Source: Scatophagus argus
Lineage: Eukaryota; Chordata; Actinopteri; Scatophagidae
Direction: 5' to 3'
DNA: 64,000 bases
Assembly: GCF_020382885.2 (NCBI RefSeq)
Contig: NC_058511.1
Location: 5,363,501 to 5,427,500 of the forward strand
Positions 36,933 through 49,030 of this stretch are shown here, one piece after another (position 1 is the stretch's first letter; each line of letters begins with the position of its first letter). The position numbers and the translations under genes are program-made. The notes beneath the pieces are model-generated. The model was not told where the DNA came from. It did not search any database and was given only the letters and a program-made list of their open reading frames with translations.

Positions 36933-38355
36933 AGGTCCCTCTATCTTTCGGTAATAGTCTTGTCTGATTCCACGGTGTGTTCTGCTGGGCTCTGATCACT
37001 CCGGTCCAGCTGGACTCGGCCTCCCTGCGGCTGCACAACAGCTTCAACCTTAAGTCTTTCTCAGACGATAAGCAGTGTGTCGCCTGCAGACCCACGCAGC
37101 CTCTTCTCTGCGACATCCTTGTTTCTCTGTGGGAACACAAAGAGAAGGAAAGGAGCAGAGTTTCAACTCCTTTACAGGCACAAACAGGCAGTAACGCTAT
37201 CACTGTGATGAATGCACTGGTGTTAAAGTTGTAATGCTGAAAATGCTTGAGGTTTGTAGCCATCTTGTGCCTTCCAATCCGAGCACATGTTGCTGAATTT
37301 AATGTCGATAAAGCTTATACTTTGCTAAACTGAAAGTAACATCTAAGCCTTATTTTGGTGAACCGACCAGCAGTAACCAGTGTTAGAATAGCAGACCTAG
37401 CAGCTGAAACCAGTTTATTTCTTTGGAATTTCTAAGATTGTTGGACAGTGCAGAGAACTATGACCCAGTACACCTGGCTACCTGCCCCGCGATTAAATGA
37501 CAGTAGTCAGTTCGATATTAAATCAGACGTGCAGAATGCATGGGCTAAATTTCAGTTATTCCATCTTAAATTTTTCAGAAGTAATGCACGATTTTCTTCA
37601 TATTTTCTCAAACTTTAGATTAGTCTCACAGAGAGACAACAGTATAGCCACTGCATGTGTCCAGCAGGACAAAAAGACAGCACAAAGAGCTTCACTTCTT
37701 GGGGCTCATGGACAAATATGGTACAGCACACACTTCAGAAGAAAACCACACACAGCGAGAGTTACCTTTTCTTCTCTGACAGAAGGACCGGGGCTGCCAT
37801 GACATTGCTCAAGTGTCAACATTGTGTGCTGACGGCCCCAAAAGGCTCAGCATGATTCCACCTGCCGTTTCACAGCAGTTTCCATGAGACGGAGCCTGTT
37901 TCCCGCTCCGCCTGCCAGGTCGCCCACAGCTCAGCGCTCACCTTTCACTGGAAATGACTGATTTGTCAGTGGTCCTTGCTTACAATGTGAAATGGCCTTA
38001 GAGGAGGTGAGGCACTGCCGAACAGTGAGTTCTTCTTTTGACTTCAACACTAAAAGCCCAGTGCTGACACTTGAGTGATTTCAAGTATTTACTGAGGACA
38101 AGTTGTGCTTGTGAAGATGAAGTAACCATTCGACATGATGTGCTTTGATTACACAACTCGGCTGAACTCGGCTGAAAGCGAACAGAATCTCTGAATGAAG
38201 CAAGTAAAGCCCAAAGTGAAGTCTTATTTTATGAATGTGGTGTTTTTTTTCAGTGTGAGTGTGCTTTAAAGTATTTGCACATACATAACTATTGTCTATG
38301 TCAATATCAGAGACAACTTAAAACAGCACCAGCTTTCGCCGAAGCCGCCACATGT
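36933..38355. other. Gene-free stretch
   Basis: 36980-37235 is more GC-rich and open on both strands, but neither translation resembles a protein that I know and no splice pattern fits. The remainder is AT-rich. Confidence 0.5.
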
Positions 38356-38390
38356 TAATTACCTTGCTCAAGGGCACCTCAGCAGCATAT
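38356..38390 (+). repeat. Short dispersed-repeat fragment
   Basis: TTACCTTGCTCAAGGGCACC followed by TCAGCAG is a widely repeated fish phrase. Confidence 0.4.
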
Positions 38391-39303
38391 TTACAGCCGG
38401 CACACAGTGTTCCTACATTCGCCCGCCTCATGTATTATCCTCTCAACAAAAGAGAGCCGGATTGTAGCGTTGCTCTGTGTAATGAGAGCTTCTCCAGAGT
38501 AATGAAACTTGTCTGGAACAAAGCAAGCGGTTCTAATATCAAACTGTGTCCTATTAGCATAATAACTGACCTCTCTATTGGCTGAGAAGGGGGACATAGC
38601 CTCAGCGCTGGCCCAATCCAAACTTATCGTCTTGATAACAACCTGGAATTAATGCTCGGCATAATGGAGTTCGGGCAAAGGAGGAAAAGAGGAGGTGGCG
38701 GGGTTGGTGGTAGACATTTCTCTACAAGGGAGAGACAAAAAAAAACACCACACAATGAAGGGAAAAGGGTGCCAAGGGGAGAGAGACAGGAGAGGCAGAT
38801 AGGGTGGATGGTGAGGAGGAAAGACGTCAGGGTGCGAGGAAAAGAGAGGGGAGGGGGAAGAAGGAGCGCAGATATGTTTCGACAAAAGGTTTCATGTTGA
38901 GAAACACTCATTCTCTCTCAGTTTCTCCCTTTCTCCCTCATTATCCCTCCACAGGACAGAAGAGCGGGGAGGTGAGGGGGGGGACAAATGACATTTTCAT
39001 TTGTTCTTTTAAGGGTTCCTTATTATCACCTTTCAAGAGAAGCCCTCGCGTTCTCCATCTCTCTCTCTCTCTGTCTTTGTCTCGTTTTTGCTCTTGCTCC
39101 CCCACAATAGATCCAGATAGAACTTTTTGTGCTCTCTCTCTCCCTCTCTGTCTCTCTCTCTCTCTCTCTGTGTCTACCTCCTCACTTGTTCTCTCACTCT
39201 ATTCTGCAGTATAATTGCATGGCTGATTAATTATAAGGGAATCAGTAAGAGTGAAAAGAGGAGTTGGCATTTCGGCCTACAAAGAGAAAGGATCCCTGCA
39301 CCT
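38391..39303. other. Gene-free stretch with strand-asymmetric tracts
   Basis: 38540-38670 (GCATAATAACTGACC, TATTGGCTGAGAA, GGAATTAATGCTCGGC) looks like non-repetitive regulatory DNA. 38680-38890 is strongly purine-rich and 38910-39190 strongly CT-rich, so the region switches from purine to pyrimidine strand bias. Confidence 0.45.
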
Positions 39304-39308
39304 GCACA

Positions 39309-39372
<64 letters not shown>
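39304..39372. repeat. Long (CA)n microsatellite
   Basis: About 34 CA units with a single CATA interruption near the start, the longest dinucleotide tract in the window. Confidence 0.97.
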
Positions 39373-39373
<1 letters not shown>

Positions 39374-41929
39374 GCAGGGGCATGTAATGCTCAGTTGTAC
39401 CTAAATCTAAACAAAAAGGAAGCCTGTGGGTTAAGACCATCGACGATTATTTCCATTGCATACAAGCATTGCCAATCCTGCTCTGGTGACATCATTTGGA
39501 GCCAGACTGACTGGGTGCTGGAACCATGGTATCGAGTTACTGTGCATACACTCGCCCAACCCAAATCACAAGCGGTGCTCAGCTGTTAGCCATGAGGTTT
39601 TTCCGTGTTGGTGTAGAATCAGATAACTCATTTTAACTGAACTTATTAGAAAAATTAAAACAGAGGATGCATCAGCATAAGAACTAAGAAAATCACGGAC
39701 ACCATCGTTGGGAAAAGTTTATTTGAGGTGTACTTTGAGTCTTTAGGTTGGCCCATGTCCCATTTGCCGACATGGAGGAGGTGGACATTCATGATCTAAG
39801 CTGGAGCCAGCCACCAGGGGGCAATCAAGATGTCTGAACTTCACTTGTAGGAAGCTCTCATGTCATCTATCTTTTTTTATTTTCAGTGGTGAAAAGGGCC
39901 ACATTGTCTCATCATTGTCACATTCTCTGGGACAGCAGTAAATTGCTTCTCAAGTCGTTAATAAAATAACAAAATCAGCTTGGGACAGAACAGCAATGTC
40001 TCAAAAAACAATATATACATAACAGTTTGCAAATTAGGGTAGAAATTCCCCTGAAGGATGTGCAGTGATTTGCCAGAAAAACTGACAGGGAAACAGTGAT
40101 GCAGTGGGCCAGGAAGTGACTTGTCAGCTATGCAAAGTTGTTTTTGGAGAAGTTATTTTGGGATTCCTCCTTTCACAATCAAAAATGAAGTGCCGCTTGG
40201 CACAAAATCATGCAGGTTTCCAGGGAGAAAGACGTATGGTGCTTATTTACACAATGCTTTCCACAAACTAGCAAGCATAGACACGTGAAGTGAGAACTTG
40301 TGAGGATTGCCTCGTGCAATTTATTTGCTTTTAGTAATATAAACTTCTACACACTGGATGTTTTTTACAGGTTCTCCAGGCACACTGACAAGCCACAACA
40401 TTATTAAAATATCTTACACTCTTTTTCTTCCTTGTTTTTGGCCAACCAGCCTGCTAAAGCTAGACTTTGATCAACCTTTGTTTTGTTGCTCACAAAGTCG
40501 TCTGAAGCGTAGAGTTTGACGACAAGATGTGTAATGTGTGATCAACTGTAATGCCAATCAAGCTGTGCAACCACTGAGGAAAATTTGCGGCAACTGAATT
40601 TCAAAGATGTCCTCTAGGAAAGCACCCAACTGTATTTGAGAAGGCACACATAATGGCCCTGGAAAAACTTTGTTTTCGAAGAATCTTCACATCTTCAACC
40701 AGACACTTCTTTACTCTCGAAGGCATTTCTGAAAAGCCATCTTTGGAGTGTGAAAATGCATGTTTAGAGTGGACAGAAGGCCGCAACTGAGAGGAATGGA
40801 TGCTAAAACAAATTTAGCTGGTTCATTGTGGACATTAAGTCAAAGTCTCTGCAGTCTAGTTCTTCTCATGAATATTCATAACCAGGTCCTGGCCAGTTGG
40901 CAGGTTGTCATGAGCTGTGCTCCATTTGCCAAGGCAGCCATCAAAACCAAAACTTAATGATCATAGCATTGCATCAGAAGTGCTCAGTCTGTGTGACTAG
41001 TACTCATCCACATTCATTTTAAAATACATTTTTAAGTGAATCCCTGATTCACCTGGCAGATAATCTTGTTTTTAGTATAATCTTCAGATGCTCTCCACAC
41101 GGTATATTATCGTAATCTTAAAGGTATGTGTGACAGATGTATGTGATTGATGGTTTTCAGCCTCGTTCTCTCTGCTGTTACAGCTCCTGCAGCAGACACA
41201 GTCAAACATGCTATCTGACATTATAAACCACGGACAGAAATTCAAAGCAGTTGTTTGAGTGTGGTAAACTGGTCGTATATAATAAGGCCTACGTGGTTTG
41301 GATCAGAATCTCTGAGCTCAGGATGACTGTGTACCCCGCAGGGGTGTTTTACCTCTTGGCCTTGCCTCTCCAAGTGGATCAATTCCAGAGGATTGATGGA
41401 GTTTTTCGCTGCAGATTGATGTTGTCGGTGTTAGTGCAGAACTTGGATTCTGGGGAGCCCTAAATCCTCACCCCCTCTATCACTCCGTTCCAGTTTCTTG
41501 TTGTGCCTCAAAATCAGCTTTAACAGAATATTTCTGGGCATGGATTGTGACTCATCTTTGAGTCAAAACCAAGTTGCACTGATCGTGCTGTTTTCTATTT
41601 TTCTCTGTTCCTGCTCCCTGTTGTACCTTTGTTCTTGATCTGGTTTTTGACTCTGTCTAATGTTTTTTTTGTTGTCTTAATGCATGTGTTGTGTGCGTGT
41701 GTGTATGCATCTCACAGATACATGCATTTCTATTTGCACCTTAATTCTGTATGCAAGTCCATCTATGTATTTTGTTGTTATATGCATTAACACCTGTATG
41801 GTGTGTGCGTGTCTCTCCTTGCAATTCTTCAGGTGTAGATGTGTGTGTGTTTGTGAGTGTCTCTGCTCACACACATCCCTGATGTGATTTGATCAGACAC
41901 CAATAAGAGCAAATCTCATTAACATCAAA
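39373..41929. other. Gene-free stretch
   Basis: A fish repeat copy sits at 39748-39875. The rest has no recognisable coding, RNA or regulatory signal. Confidence 0.55.
39748..39875 (+). repeat. Dispersed teleost repeat fragment
   Basis: TTGGCCCATGTCCCATTTGC, CATGGAGGAGGTGG, GAGCCAGCCACCAGGGGGC, AATCAAGATGTCT and CTCATGTCATC occur in the order of a common fish repeat that I recall. Confidence 0.6.
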
Positions 41930-42170
41930 CTGTTTTAGTACTAATCAGGTTACGGAGCTACCGGCCAGCCAATGGCAGCTACTAATGCCATTAAGTCGAG
42001 CCGTGATTGGATTGGGATCTTATTTCAACTTCCTGAAGGCTGCCAGCGTTTTAATCAATAAACACAACTGCAGTGATGTCACAGTCCGTTAGAACGCCGC
42101 GGAGGTGATGTCATAGCTCATTAAGATTGTAAAGATGGTGGAAGGAACGAGCAGAGTGGAATCAAGGTGT
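41930..42170. promoter_or_regulatory. Promoter- or enhancer-like patch with CCAAT and CRE-like sites
   Basis: CAGCCAATGG near 41970, an inverted CCAAT (GTGATTGGATTGGG) near 42005, two TGATGTCA half-palindromes near 42073 and 42106, and a CGCCGCGG island between them lie within about 170 bases of non-repetitive sequence. No ATG exon follows on either strand, so it may be a distal element. Confidence 0.3.
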
Positions 42171-42727
42171 TTTATCGGGTAGTAGAATCCGAGGAAACTC
42201 CACCTACCCTCCTGAAAAGATATGTGAGGCTGCGTTTAAGAATTGTGAAAAGGAAGAAACACAAGCGCAGCATATCTTTCATGGTAATTACATGGTGCTG
42301 GTAAAGTGAAGGAAAATGCACGATTGGAAGGAGGGGGGGAGGAACAGCTGAGGAGGACAGGAGGGGAAATGTAGTAGAAATCAGGAGTAACTTTATTAAA
42401 ACAGAACACAAAGCAAATTTTGCGTTTATCCCAAGGCTTTATGGCACAACGTCACAAACTCACAGACACAAGAGGAGGTGAAAAACCAAAAGAACTAGAA
42501 TTTCTGGTGAGAGATCAGCCAGAGGCTGAGTTTCCACACAAACACACACGGACACACTCACACAGTACACTTGGCTGATCTGTAGCCAGCTAGCTTATAG
42601 CTATCGACAGCTGGTACACTGACTGTTTGGGGTTTTGCTTTGGTTTTCCACTGAATACACCTTTGGAGTCGACGTGTACATTGGTGACCCCATGATACAG
42701 CATGCAGAGCACAACAGTGCTCTGAAC
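42171..42727. other. Gene-free stretch
   Basis: No recognisable feature apart from short CA-rich sequence at 42540-42565. Confidence 0.5.
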
Positions 42728-43050
42728 CAAATGCTAACACATGCATGCTAACATGCTCATGACGACAGTGCTTATGTTTAACATGTAAATGTTTACCATG
42801 TTCACCATCTTAGCTTAGTGTGTTACAATGCTAATATCTGTTAATTAGCAGTAAAGTGGGCTACAGCAGGCTGGTGGGAATATAATTTTTTAGGAATATG
42901 ACTATAAGCTAAAAGACTGTAGAAAATAACATTTTGACCTCACCCCTAATTCATCCTGAAAAACTTTCACCTCAGTCAATCCATTAGTTGTCAAAACATT
43001 TCCTTTTGAACCAAAAACATTCAACAATCACCACAACCACTGACAGACCA
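42728..43050 (+). repeat. Abundant teleost dispersed repeat (copy 1)
   Basis: CATGCTAACATGCTCATG, GTTTACCATGTTCACCATCT, TAGCTTAGTGTGTTA, TCTGTTAATTAGCA, AACATTTTGACCTCA and TCAATCCATTAGTTGTCAAA follow the order of a very common fish repeat. Copy 2 at 53026-53285 carries its right part. Confidence 0.65.
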
Positions 43051-43602
43051 AAAACAAAGGCATAGATTGAAGGACAGACAACGATCAAGGGAACCATCCT
43101 AAATCTCCAAAATGCGTTTCAGTTTCACAAATTAATTTGAATAACATTCAGACTGCTTCTGATCTGTAGATTAGCTGGTCTGGATAACTGAGACTAAAAT
43201 AATCCTCTTTGCTGGTTTTATGGATTTCACTCAGGCCATTTTGTGTCTCCAAAATAAATCCAATGCAATGTCATACACGATGGGGCACAAAATGGCTGCC
43301 TTATCGGACCCACTTACTGGACCTGTGACATTAAGTTAAAACAAAGCATTCTAGACAGTGTAATCCATTTAACCTAGCCAATCGTGTTGTGGTCACTCCA
43401 TTCACTGTTTGATTCTCTCCAATCATCTCAATTCAAAGGTGCAGCCATGCTCCTGTCTCTCTCTCTCACTCTGTCTGTCGCTCTCTTTCCCTTTCTCCCC
43501 CGTCTCTTCTGCCTCAGATCGATGGCGAGGGCGAAAAGCTAATGACCCATCTCAGCAACCAATTCACTCAGCTCTGCCGCACTCAGTACCTGTCGAAACC
43601 CA

Positions 43603-43705
43603 TGAGGAGAGAGGAGAGGGGAGGAGAGGAGGACAGGAGAGGAGGAGAGGAGAGGAGGAGAGGAGAGGAGAGGAGAAGAGGAGAGGAGCACAGGGGAGGA
43701 GGCTG
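43603..43705. repeat. (GGAGA)n purine tract
   Basis: About 100 bases of GAGGA/GGAGA units, nearly all purine on the + strand. Confidence 0.92.
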
Positions 43706-44433
43706 GCTCATCTAAAATCTGAAAGCTTAGATCATTTTTTGTGTGCACTCTTTTGTACACACAAATCCTCATCACCGAGTTGTTAGCAAGATTCATTTTC
43801 ACTCTCTTAAATTGTTCTATTTGAATAACTGTTGGAAGCGTGAAGAAGGAGAACACTTGCTTTCTCGGTATTTCCAAAAAAAAAAGAAAAAAGAACACAA
43901 ATTTTAGTAGGATAAGATTATCTTTCTGTCTCATAACTGCTCGTATTTATCTTACGAGTCCTTGCAGGAGTCTTGACCCCCCCACACTGTGATCCAGTAG
44001 ATTAATCTAATGGCAGCATAACCTGTACCCAACACTTATTAAAGTTTTTAATTTGTAGGAAATTAATTTATTCTGGCTCTGTCGACTACGAGAGTCTGCA
44101 GCTCCTCTCAGTCATAATTCTGTACAATCCGGCTCTCAAAACATTTCGTGATTTGAACATAATTTTATTTTATTTAGCAGATTTGGCTGAAACGTCCTCA
44201 GACACTGATATATATTCTTTTTTTCCCTGAATACACTCATGAAAAATGATCAACATTTTCATGCATAAGTGGTTTATTTGGTTACTCTGAAAACAAAGCT
44301 TCCCCACCTCTCTGTCTCTTGGTCTTCCTCGCTCTTTATCCATCTATCTCTCTCTGCCCTCCCCCCCAAGCCCTTAAGTTCAGCTTCAGTGCCTATCACA
44401 TCTAAATTCATTAGTGCCTCAAGAGGTGTGCCT

Positions 44434-44462
44434 CTGTGTGTGTGTGTGTGTGTATGTGTGTG
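44434..44462. repeat. (TG)n microsatellite
   Basis: TG units with one TATG interruption. Confidence 0.9.
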
Positions 44463-45689
44463 CATCATCAGTGCTAAATGATTATAAAGCATATTTATTA
44501 AAAACTGCCATAATTACGACGCCTGTAGCAAAAACACATTATGAAATTACTTCCTCTCCTCTCCACAGGCAAAGACACACACACACACACTCCAATGCTT
44601 ATAGTGTACATGTATGCACACATGTTTGGGCTGACACACACAGAGGCACACGTTGCACAATCCACAATGTGATTTACACATTCTTATTCCACTTGATGAA
44701 GAGGGAGAGGGAGACACATCATGTGTTCAAAAAGGATTTTGGTGAAGTCATCTGTTTCAACATCAGTGACTGAATGCAACACTGAATTTTGAAATCATTC
44801 GCTAAATTCACAAAGCAGGAAGGACTGCAATGGTCTCAGAAGATAAGATGAGTTGCAGTTTTATATCATGAACAGTGACAAAATGAAAATAAAAATGCTT
44901 CTCAGTCAGCTGTTGGTGCGCACTGTTGTCCCACAAAGCAATGGAGATGCTGCTCACAGCTAAAATATGATTATTAGTGCAGGAAAAAAAATAATCAGAG
45001 GTTTCAAGAACTGAGTTATATCATTAGATGAAAGTCCTGGTTTTTTGAAGAGAAAAGTCAGAATAAAATGGTTGCGGTTGCTTTGAGAACAAAATGTCAT
45101 ATTGAAATGTCATTTCTGTAAATCCTCTCCTTCCATTTGGCTGGTTATGGTGTTTCAAGATCACAGTTTTATTGATGTCCAGCTAGAGTGCATTGATTTC
45201 TCATATACCGACTGTAAAAATATACCAAACTGTGAGAATTCAAATTCAAAATTAGCATGTGTTACAGAATTGGGATGCAAAGTAAAAAAAAAAGAGAGTG
45301 CAGCAGTCATTGCATCATTTAACAGTAAAATTACAACATCTTGAGTTGAATCACGTTTTAAACTGGTTGAACAAGCAGTGCAAGGAGCCGTACAGTATCT
45401 GGAACTGTTTCAGCAATGCGATCAGTTTCATGTGTTGTGTCACAAATGCACACATCCAACTTTCACCTACAACCCAGGCTCAAAAGTTCCTGCCAAGCTC
45501 AAGACAAACAACACAAGCTTGTACCCTGTGGAGTTTTTCACCACTGGAGGTGCTACAGAGCAAAGACTGAACGACTGAAGTTCCCATTTTGGTTGCATCG
45601 TGCACCAGCGCGTGAAAAGACATGCAGCGTGCAAGCACACAGGCAAAGCCATGAATTCCTGCCACTCCTTTCAGACTGTTCCTCTGATT

Positions 45690-45765
45690 GACAGTTGGTG
45701 GCGGTAACACATAAGGAGGCGCAACAATGCAGCAACCAAAAGCAGTGAAGAAGAAGACTGAAAGC
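45690..45765 (+). repeat. Dispersed teleost repeat fragment
   Basis: ACAGTTGGTGGCGGTAA, a CAACAATGCAGCAACC block and AAGAAGAAGA are the parts of a small repeat common in fish. Confidence 0.4.
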
Positions 45766-47147
45766 GAGCAAAATTGCTGGAAGCCATGCAGAATTTAAAA
45801 TAGTAAAAAAGAAAGAAATCAGCTTTGCGAGTCTTTCAAAACAAGGAAAATTAATTCAACATACTTGTTAGACTGCGAGGATATGCATGTTTTATTTAAA
45901 AACAAAACCAACCACACTTCAAAGAACCAACACCGTGAAGAGCGAATGGTCCATCCAATGAACCCCATATGAGCAGGAAATTATAGCACTCTATTTGTGG
46001 TGCTACTTGCTTCCTCAAGATGCTGAATTGGCAGCCTGAAAGGTGATACAGGCCAAGTAGGACCAATGGTGCTGGACTCTCTCAAGAGCTACAGGCAATG
46101 GTCAGCCATAGCTGGCCCAACAGTGCCACGACTGCAGACTGTTGGCTTAGTTTTCCTAACGGTCTTACAGAGTCACGTGAGGCACTCGTAGCAAAGGTAA
46201 ACATGCTGTAAAACCCATGGAGAGTTTCAAAAATAATGAATCAGTGGTTCTAAATATCAGTCTTGGGAATGAGTAAAGACACACAACTCAGCTCTGTTTT
46301 GTTCTGATTTATTCTGTCTCCTGGAGACTCGGTGCTTTCGGTTTATCTGCTCAGAAACAGACACAACACACATACACGCACACACATTCACTCCCACCAT
46401 CCACCTGTCGTCACCAGCTGGCAGATACACCTGGTTCACCAGCACAAGCCAAAAAAAAAAAAAAAAATGGAACGTTACCATAGCAACCATATGGTGTTGG
46501 CCTGGCATGGCGGCCATTGTCATGGTAACAGCAGAATGGACAAGTGGGCAGTGCCAGGCCAAGATGGACCAGGAACACACACACACACACACACAGTACC
46601 TTGATAATGCTGATACTTCAAAGCTCTGTACAACATCTACCACACTACGAAATGACACCTCTGAAAGTAATAATGTCTCACATTAGCACATCATTTAGTG
46701 TCAGTTTTCTCACTTACTCTCACCCATTGTTTTGCATCAACCTGTAGCCAGATCATGAGAGGCTTTGATTTTTTAAATCTCTCTTTGTAAGCAGCCAGTG
46801 TTGGATTTAACCTGGAAAAATCCACTTGAACCACAGCAAAATGCAACAAAAGCAAACACTGATCTTTCAGACTTCCACTTTAAATCAGCTTCACAGCCTT
46901 TATTAAAGCCAGGCCCTGGACAAAAATGCACCCATCTGTGTCTGCCTTTGGTGAATCTGTCTGCACTGCGAGCAATGCGAGGGAAAAATGGCAGCAGTTG
47001 AAGTGTGGACAATGGCTTGATTCCACCGGGCACGGCTGCGTCGTGTTCTGGCCACGGGTGGTGATCGCAGCCATTATAGGCGATGCCTGTGATTCCACCA
47101 GATGGCGCATTTCAAAAGCAACGCTTAAAATACGCACCCAGTCTGCA
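45766..47147. other. Gene-free stretch
   Basis: An A-run at 46450-46467 and a CA microsatellite at 46575-46595 are present. Nothing else is recognisable. Confidence 0.55.
46575..46595. repeat. (CA)n microsatellite
   Basis: About 10 CA units. Confidence 0.88.
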
Positions 47148-47551
47148 CTATAGAGTCAAAAGTATTGGGATTGGGCTAGTTTTCAATAGTTGGGCTCGGC
47201 TCCTGACTTCCAGTGAAGGGAAGTCTTAATGCTTCAGCATACCAAGACATTTTGGACAATGCTATGCTTCCAACTTTGTAACAACAGTTTGAAGAAGGAC
47301 CTTTTCTATTCCAGCATGACTGTGCCCCAGTGCACAAAGCAAAGCTCCATCAGTGGTCCAACATCAGTGTCTGACCCCACAAATGCTCTACTGCATGAAT
47401 GGGCAAAACTTCCCACAGAAACACTTCCCACAAAATCTTGTGGAAAGCCTATCCAGAAGAGTGGAAGATGTTCTGGCTGCAAAGATGTCTGTGTGTTTAG
47501 AATATGAGTGTTAGTGTAAGGGTGTCCCAATATTTTTGTCCATATTGTGTA
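47148..47551 (+). mobile_element. Internally deleted Tc1/mariner-like element
   Basis: The left end CTATAGAGTCAAAAGTATTG and the right end CAATATTTTTGTCCATATTG are imperfect inverted repeats of a known fish Tc1 family. The interior keeps short transposase pieces (TTCCAGCATGACTGTGCCCC for FQHDCAP; ACAAATGCTCTACTGCATGA near the C-terminus) with the middle missing. At about 400 bases it is a non-autonomous deletion derivative of the family that left the fragment at 9376. Confidence 0.75.
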
Positions 47552-47574
47552 ATTTTTGTATTTTTTATTGTTTC

Positions 47575-47665
47575 TGGGCATCCTGGTAGCTCACCTGAGA
47601 GAGTGGAAGTAACTCACGTACAGAGACCTCAGCGGTGGCCCAGGTTACAGGCCAAAAGCCCAAAA
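47575..47665 (+). repeat. tRNA-derived SINE-like fragment
   Basis: GGGCATCCTGGTAGCTCACC, GAGAGAGTGG, ACGTACAGAGACCTCAG, GCGGTGGCCCAGGTTACAG resembles a tRNA-headed fish repeat. An A-box-like TGGTAGCTCACC-GAGAG and a decayed B-box, GGTTACAGGCC, are visible. It is too degenerate to be a functional tRNA. Confidence 0.4.
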
Positions 47666-48495
47666 ACAAAGACAAAAGAAAACCTCTCTTTTTCTGGGTT
47701 ATGAGGTTGTGCAAAGTTGTACAGAACCTCTGTGCAGCTGAAATGCGATGCAGCTGTGTCTGGTGGAATCAAACAGTAACCCATCCCCCTCATAGCTCAG
47801 TGCACAGGCTCAGATAGGTGGAAACACAATGTGTGAAGTGGGTAAATCATTAAAAGCCGTTTGAACATTTTGCATGGCAACACACATTACAGATTTTTAA
47901 AAGGGGGACCAAGAAATTATGAGAGAAAACCACTTTTCATCATGTTCAACAACAAAGACTTCGTGTTCTGGGTTAAATTTAACATTCTTGGCTGCCTCTT
48001 TTTGTCATGTGGCTTCTGTAGGCATGCACATACATTGGCAGACAGGCACCAAGTGAAAACTGGAAGGAACGCTTGCTGCAGAAACGAAATTCAGCTGCTT
48101 CCATGCAGGAAGTGCAGTGTGAGATCATCCCCGTTTTGTCTCACAACTCATGCTTGTTTGTGTGGCTTGTAGGGAATCGTTTGTTTTTCCTTTCTTCATG
48201 TGTCACCAGCAGATGCATGTGTTTGACTGGGAAGGTTTGTTGTGAGTATACATGAGCTGATGACGTCTTAAGGTGTGATTTTCATGTGAAACAAGCCGAG
48301 ATGAATAAAATTTGTTCTTGCGCAGAAGGCGGTCATGTTGACAGACAGATACGATGATATTAACATTTTTAACATTTTTTTTTTTAGTTTTTATTAATTT
48401 TTTTAAAATTCTGAGAACCTCTTTTAAAGGGGGATATTGTTGTTAATGTACAGATTATCACTGGTGGCTTCATCACAATCTTTTTCTTGGCTCAG
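47666..48495. other. Gene-free stretch
   Basis: AT-rich with a T-run at 48376-48386. No feature recognised. Confidence 0.5.
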
Positions 48496-48621
48496 TGTCA
48501 GGCTGCATTCACAGATTTCCTGCAGCAAGTTGTCAAACTACTCTGCAACATCTGTCCGCCTGGTGAGAACAGCACCCGATGTTCCGCTGTGCTGAACGCC
48601 GAGCTGCAAAACGGGCTTCAA
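48496..48621 (+). CDS. Weak candidate exon, unidentified
   Basis: A T-rich tract and GGCTCAG acceptor precede 126 bases open in phase 0, ending at donor CAA|GTATGT, also phase 0. It reads CQAAFTDFLQQVVKLLCNIC then PPGENSTRCSAVLN and AELQNGLQ. Four Cys and an N-glycosylation sequon (NST) give it a protein-like look, but I know no homologue and see no partner exon nearby. An internal GGTGAGAA could serve as an alternative donor after 48562. Confidence 0.2.
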
Positions 48622-48810
48622 GTATGTTTTCATGTAAGAGTGTGTGCGTGCAGAAAGTGTTCGGACTATGCCAAAGTGCATATTTGTGTGCATGTGTGTT
48701 TACACACTCCCACACCAGGTTGCATACCTCAGACCTCAAAGTATGCATGAGAGAAATAACCAACACAAACTTTCTGTCCTTATCTGTCTTTTTTCAAATA
48801 TAAGCACACG

Positions 48811-48811
<1 letters not shown>

Positions 48812-48841
<30 letters not shown>
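48812..48841. repeat. (CA)n microsatellite
   Basis: About 15 CA units. Confidence 0.92.
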
Positions 48842-48846
<5 letters not shown>

Positions 48847-48990
48847 GTTTCCTACCACAACTGCGACCTTGAGACTGAACATGAACATGCATATCTCTCA
48901 CACACAGACCCCAAACGGTTTAACTCTGTGCGTGTTAACGCTGAGCTTTCCCAACTCTTTCTGCAGAAAGAAACTATTCTCTCCTCTACA

Positions 48991-49030
48991 CTCCTTTCCT
49001 TTCCTTTCCTTTCCTTTCCTTTCCTTTCCT
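48991..49030. repeat. (TTCCT)n microsatellite
   Basis: Eight consecutive CTTTC-type pentamers. Confidence 0.95.

Larger units (their letters stand above)
43051..45689. other. Gene-free stretch
   Basis: It includes a purine tract, a TG microsatellite, and an AT-rich enhancer-like patch at 44470-44550 (ATGATTATAAAGC, CATAATTACGACG, CATTATGAAATTAC). 45100-45560 has open frames but no recognised protein. Confidence 0.5.

Noticed and set aside
36787..37263. 158-codon minus-strand open frame
   Set aside because: It includes CA microsatellites read as Val-Cys; the remaining part matches no protein that I recognise and has no splice context.
40600..40960. Open frames on both strands around 40.7 kb
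   Set aside because: No conserved motif, no splice-consistent boundaries and AT-rich codon use like the surrounding non-coding DNA.
45298..45770. Several overlapping open frames on both strands
   Set aside because: All are short, mutually overlapping and repeat-associated at the right end; no homology recognised.
47575..47665. Possible functional tRNA gene
   Set aside because: The B-box is degraded and the arms do not pair; a SINE head fragment is the better reading.
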